From positions 1 through 7,495 of the forward strand of contig JAOUMG010000082.1 of the NCBI GenBank assembly GCA_029881635.1: a stretch of 7,495 bases of DNA, in the 5' to 3' direction. Positions 5,554 through 7,495 of the stretch are shown here, piece after piece. The notes under the pieces were generated by a model. The model saw only the letters and a list, made by a program, of their open reading frames with translations. It ran no database searches and had not been told where the DNA came from. Source of the DNA: Paracoccaceae bacterium (GTDB taxonomy: Bacteria; Pseudomonadota; Alphaproteobacteria; Rhodobacterales; Rhodobacteraceae). The translations under genes were made by a program, and so were the position numbers. Every line of letters starts with the position of its first letter. Position 1 is the first letter of the stretch.

Positions 5554-5560
5554 GGGCCAG

Positions 5561-5580
5561 ACCTGACCTTTTAGTCAGGT
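5561..5580 (-). terminator. Hairpin after regA
   Basis: A perfect 7-base-pair inverted repeat (ACCTGAC / GTCAGGT, 6-base loop) lies 9 bases past the regA stop and 7 bases from the FNR box. No T run follows it on the - strand, so termination is likely incomplete and some regA transcripts may read into hvrA. Confidence 0.4.
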
Positions 5581-5589
5581 ATGAAAAAA

Positions 5590-6144
5590 TTATTTTGGGC
5601 TGCGTTTGGCCAGAATGCGCTGAAGCGTTCTGCGATGCATACTTAATCTGCGTGCTGTTTCAGAAATATTCCGGTCACAAAGTTCGTACACACGTTGGAT
5701 ATGTTCCCAACGTACGCGATCGGCCGACATCGGGTTTTCAGGGGGAGGTGGCAATTGATCGCCGCGCGCCACCAATGCGTTGGTAATATCATTTGCGTCG
5801 GCGGGCTTCGAAAGATAATCAATCGCGCCGATTTTAACCGCCGCAACGGCGGTGGCTATTGCGCCATAGCCCGTCAGAACCACCACGCGGCAGTCGGGGC
5901 GGATTTCGTGCAAAACCTCAACCACGTCAAGCCCGTTGCCATCCTCCAGCCGCAGATCCACCACCGCATAGGCGGGCGGGCAGCTGCGGGCCAGGGCACG
6001 ACCTGCGGCCACACTTTCAGCTGTCTGAGGTAAAAATCCGCGCTTTTCCATCGCCCGCGCCAGCCGATTGACGAAAGGTGCATCGTCGTCAACCAGCAGC
6101 AGCGTCCGGTCAGTGCCCAGTTCTGCGCTGATGTCATCGGGCAT
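5590..6144 (-). CDS. regA: Global redox response regulator RegA (PrrA/ActR)
   Basis: A 184-residue two-component response regulator of the RegA/PrrA/ActR family. The receiver domain (about 13-125) has the acidic pocket LLLVDDDAPF (15-24, Asp19-21), phospho-acceptor Asp63 in VVDLRLEDGNGL, Thr91 in VVVLTGYGA and Lys113 in LSKPAD. A PPPP hinge (132-135) leads to the short Fis-type helix-turn-helix domain (about 144-182, with NISETARRLSMHRRTLQRIL). Length, Asp63 position and the proline hinge are those known for RegA. Phosphorylated RegA controls respiration, carbon and nitrogen fixation and, where present, photosynthesis genes in response to redox state. The ATG has GGAG eight bases upstream. 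It follows senC by 68 bases with no terminator between, so senC-regA co-transcription is likely. Its kinase RegB is divergent from senC. Confidence 0.97.
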   Translation of the reverse strand: MPDDISAELGTDRTLLLVDDDAPFVNRLARAMEKRGFLPQTAESVAAGRALARSCPPAYAVVDLRLEDGNGLDVVEVLHEIRPDCRVVVLTGYGAIATAVAAVKIGAIDYLSKPADANDITNALVARGDQLPPPPENPMSADRVRWEHIQRVYELCDRNISETARRLSMHRRTLQRILAKRSPK

Positions 6145-6212
6145 TTGAGGTCTCCGGAAAAAAGGGGGGTTCTGCAGGTTTTAGGCCGATTGGCAACGGC
6201 GGTCAAATGTGC

Positions 6213-6842
6213 CTATTTTGCAGCTTCGATAAAACAGGCGGTACGCCTGGCGATATCTTCTGCTGTATCTTCACGTGAAAAGAATTCAGCGAAGCCGGTT
6301 TCCGGAAACATCAGATATGTCTGTGTCATGTGATCGACCAGATAATACTCATCCGATGTATCTTCGGGTACTTTGAAAAATGTCTTATAGGTCTTGGCGA
6401 CATCCCTTATTTGTTCTGGTGAGCCGGTCAAACCCAACATGCGGGGATGGATATAATCTGTCCATTCTTTCAGAACCTCCGGCGTATCACGACCTGGATC
6501 GACAGAGATCATGACGGGCGTAACAGAATAGCCCATTTCCTCAAGCGCATCGACTGCTTCGGCATTCCGGGCGGTATCTGCCGGGCAGATATCTGGGCAA
6601 AACGTATAGCCAAAATAAACAAGACTGGGCCCGGTAATCACATCCCTGTCTGTAACCAAACGCGCATTTTCATCGACGAGCGCGAATGGGCCCCCTATCG
6701 TGGCGGCTCCGGCGACCTTGCTGGACCGACATTCCGCAAACCTGTCGGCACCACCGTTTCGGGTAACGGCGTAAGTCGCCACCAAACCAATTGCGACAAT
6801 CGAAATGGCGGCAATTGCATAACTACGGGTTGAAACCGGCAT
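6213..6842 (-). CDS. senC: SCO1/SenC (PrrC) copper-binding protein
   Basis: A 209-residue Sco-family protein. The start is the ATG at 6842, which has AAGGA eight bases upstream and puts the protein directly into its N-terminal membrane anchor (about 7-26, followed by TRNGG); an upstream in-frame ATG at 6899 adds an unlikely cysteine-containing leader inside the regB promoter region. The thioredoxin-like domain faces the periplasm and has the copper ligands Cys82 and Cys86 in YTFCPDICP and His171 in LVDHMTQTYLM, so the metal site is intact. Also typical are VMISVDPGRDTPEVL (110-124) and YYLVDH. Sco proteins deliver copper to the CuA site of cytochrome c oxidase or act as thiol reductases. In Rhodobacter, SenC/PrrC is needed for oxidase activity and influences RegB/PrrB signalling. 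It leads the senC-regA unit and is divergent from regB. Confidence 0.97.
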   Translation of the reverse strand: MPVSTRSYAIAAISIVAIGLVATYAVTRNGGADRFAECRSSKVAGAATIGGPFALVDENARLVTDRDVITGPSLVYFGYTFCPDICPADTARNAEAVDALEEMGYSVTPVMISVDPGRDTPEVLKEWTDYIHPRMLGLTGSPEQIRDVAKTYKTFFKVPEDTSDEYYLVDHMTQTYLMFPETGFAEFFSREDTAEDIARRTACFIEAAK

Positions 6843-6933
6843 TTTACTTTTCCTTTGACCTGCGGCTGCATTGATCGCGCATTGCACGCAGACTATCAAT
6901 CCAAAGCACGGGCATGTGGTAACAGGGCATTAG
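6843..6933. promoter_or_regulatory. Divergent senC-regB control region
   Basis: This 91-base gap must hold the promoters of both senC-regA and regB. It contains a direct repeat GCATTG at 6868-6873 and 6879-6884 (11 bases apart, one helical turn) inside an inverted repeat CTGCG (6860-6864) / CGCAG (6887-6891). A TTGATA -35-like hexamer for senC is at 6899-6894 on the - strand, with a poor -10 (GATCAA) 17 bases later. RegA self-control is conceivable, but no clean RegA half-site pair is present. Confidence 0.5.
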
Positions 6934-7495
6934 ATGACCTCAACGGCCGATCTTATCAAGTCTGACACACAACAAGGGCGTACCTCCCATGTAGGTTACA
7001 GTCATTGGGTCAGACTTCGCACATTGATCCTGCTGCGCTGGATGGCTGTGATCGGGCAGCTTGCCGCAATTTTCGTCGCTTGGCGTTATTATGATATCGA
7101 CCTTAACTTCATCCTTTGTTTTCTGGCCGTTGGTGCGGCTGTGGTGGCAAATTTTGTCGCGATCTTCGTTTTTCCCCAGAACAGACGGCTGACCGAGATC
7201 GAGGCAATGCTGATGCTGCTGTTCGACACAGGTCAGCTGGCTGTTCTGATCTTTCTAACGGGGGGTCTGAACAACCCCTTTGCATTGTTGTTTCTGGCGC
7301 CCTCGACAATTGCTGCCACTGCCCTGCAAACCCGCGCAACGACGTTTGTTGGCCTGACGACAATTGCCCTGGTGACTCTGGTCGCGTTTGTGCATTTGCC
7401 GTTGCAGACCAAATCGGGCGAGGTCATCGCCGTTCCTGGCCTTTTTGGTTTCGGTTTCTGGCTGGCCATAGTGATTGGTGTTGTTTTTCTTGGCC
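6934..7495 (+). CDS. regB: Redox sensor histidine kinase RegB (PrrB/ActS), 3' end outside window
   Basis: The first 187 codons of RegB; the frame is open to the right edge. The ATG at 6934 has ACAGGG about 6 bases upstream, and the protein begins MTSTADLIKS. A short cytosolic leader leads into the arginine-flanked first helix (HWVRLRTLILLRWMAVIGQL). The visible part is the membrane sensor domain: about six hydrophobic segments between residues 29 and 187. The fully conserved RegB quinone-binding motif GGxxNPF is present as GGLNNPF at 110-116. The H-box histidine, the redox-active cysteine and the ATPase domain lie beyond the window, so kinase integrity cannot be judged. Oxidised ubiquinone bound at this motif lowers RegB autophosphorylation, so RegB phosphorylates RegA when the pool is reduced. 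It is divergent from senC-regA, as in Rhodobacter. Confidence 0.95.
   Translation, partial: MTSTADLIKSDTQQGRTSHVGYSHWVRLRTLILLRWMAVIGQLAAIFVAWRYYDIDLNFILCFLAVGAAVVANFVAIFVFPQNRRLTEIEAMLMLLFDTGQLAVLIFLTGGLNNPFALLFLAPSTIAATALQTRATTFVGLTTIALVTLVAFVHLPLQTKSGEVIAVPGLFGFGFWLAIVIGVVFLG

Noticed and set aside
6447..6833. 128-codon + strand frame
   Set aside because: It is antisense to senC, whose CxxxC and His motifs identify the real gene.
6860..6880. RegA binding site of the GCGNC-Nx-GNCGC type
   Set aside because: GCGGC is followed by only an approximate second half (ATCGC), and the consensus is loose enough to occur by chance.
1..7495. Mobile element, CRISPR array, defence island or novel system
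   Set aside because: No transposase, integrase, terminal inverted repeats, repeat-spacer pattern or unusual base composition was seen; the genes fit a conserved chromosomal locus. The EVE gene alone is not evidence of defence.

Overview
The window reads as chromosomal DNA of an alphaproteobacterium of the order Rhodobacterales (Rhodobacter/Roseobacter type). The evidence is the RegB/SenC/RegA redox-signalling cluster, an HvrA-type H-NS-like protein, a 464-residue AhcY with the bacterial insertion, and moderate GC with Shine-Dalgarno starts. No photosynthesis structural gene, mobile element, CRISPR array, tRNA or rRNA is visible.

Layout, left to right. (1) 2-1132, + strand: the 3' part of a YciI-like gene overlapping by one base an EVE-domain gene, then a DUF1761 membrane protein. 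(2) 1383-3303, - strand: a DUF2853 protein and ahcY (S-adenosylhomocysteine hydrolase). The gap between them holds a strong hairpin plus T8 tract that points in the + direction although no + strand gene ends there. (3) 3418-5131, + strand: an HD-domain phosphohydrolase (YfbR-like) and a LysR/GcvA-type regulator. (4) 5175-6842, - strand: hvrA-like H-NS protein, regA response regulator and senC (Sco-type copper protein). (5) 6934 to the right edge, + strand: the first 187 codons of regB, the sensor kinase, divergent from senC.

From memory of the Rhodobacter capsulatus literature, the order regB / senC-regA-hvrA / hvrB (LysR) - orf5 / ahcY is the classic redox and light regulatory locus. There the LysR protein HvrB activates ahcY and orf5 and represses itself. 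The arrangement here matches that order and orientation gene for gene. The LysR gene can therefore be named hvrB-like with moderate confidence, and its likely targets are the divergent ahcY/HD-hydrolase pair.

System view: RegB senses the quinone pool (its GGxxNPF motif is intact) and phosphorylates RegA at Asp63. SenC supports cytochrome oxidase copper assembly and in relatives influences the RegB signal. The HvrA-like protein is a nucleoid-type co-regulator. A perfect FNR-type box (TTGAT-N4-ATCAA) lies just upstream of hvrA and may add a second oxygen input to the cluster. AhcY clears S-adenosylhomocysteine made by methyltransferases. The most notable non-coding signals are this FNR box, a T-N11-A dyad in front of the LysR gene, and the orphan + strand terminator near ahcY, which may end a small RNA.
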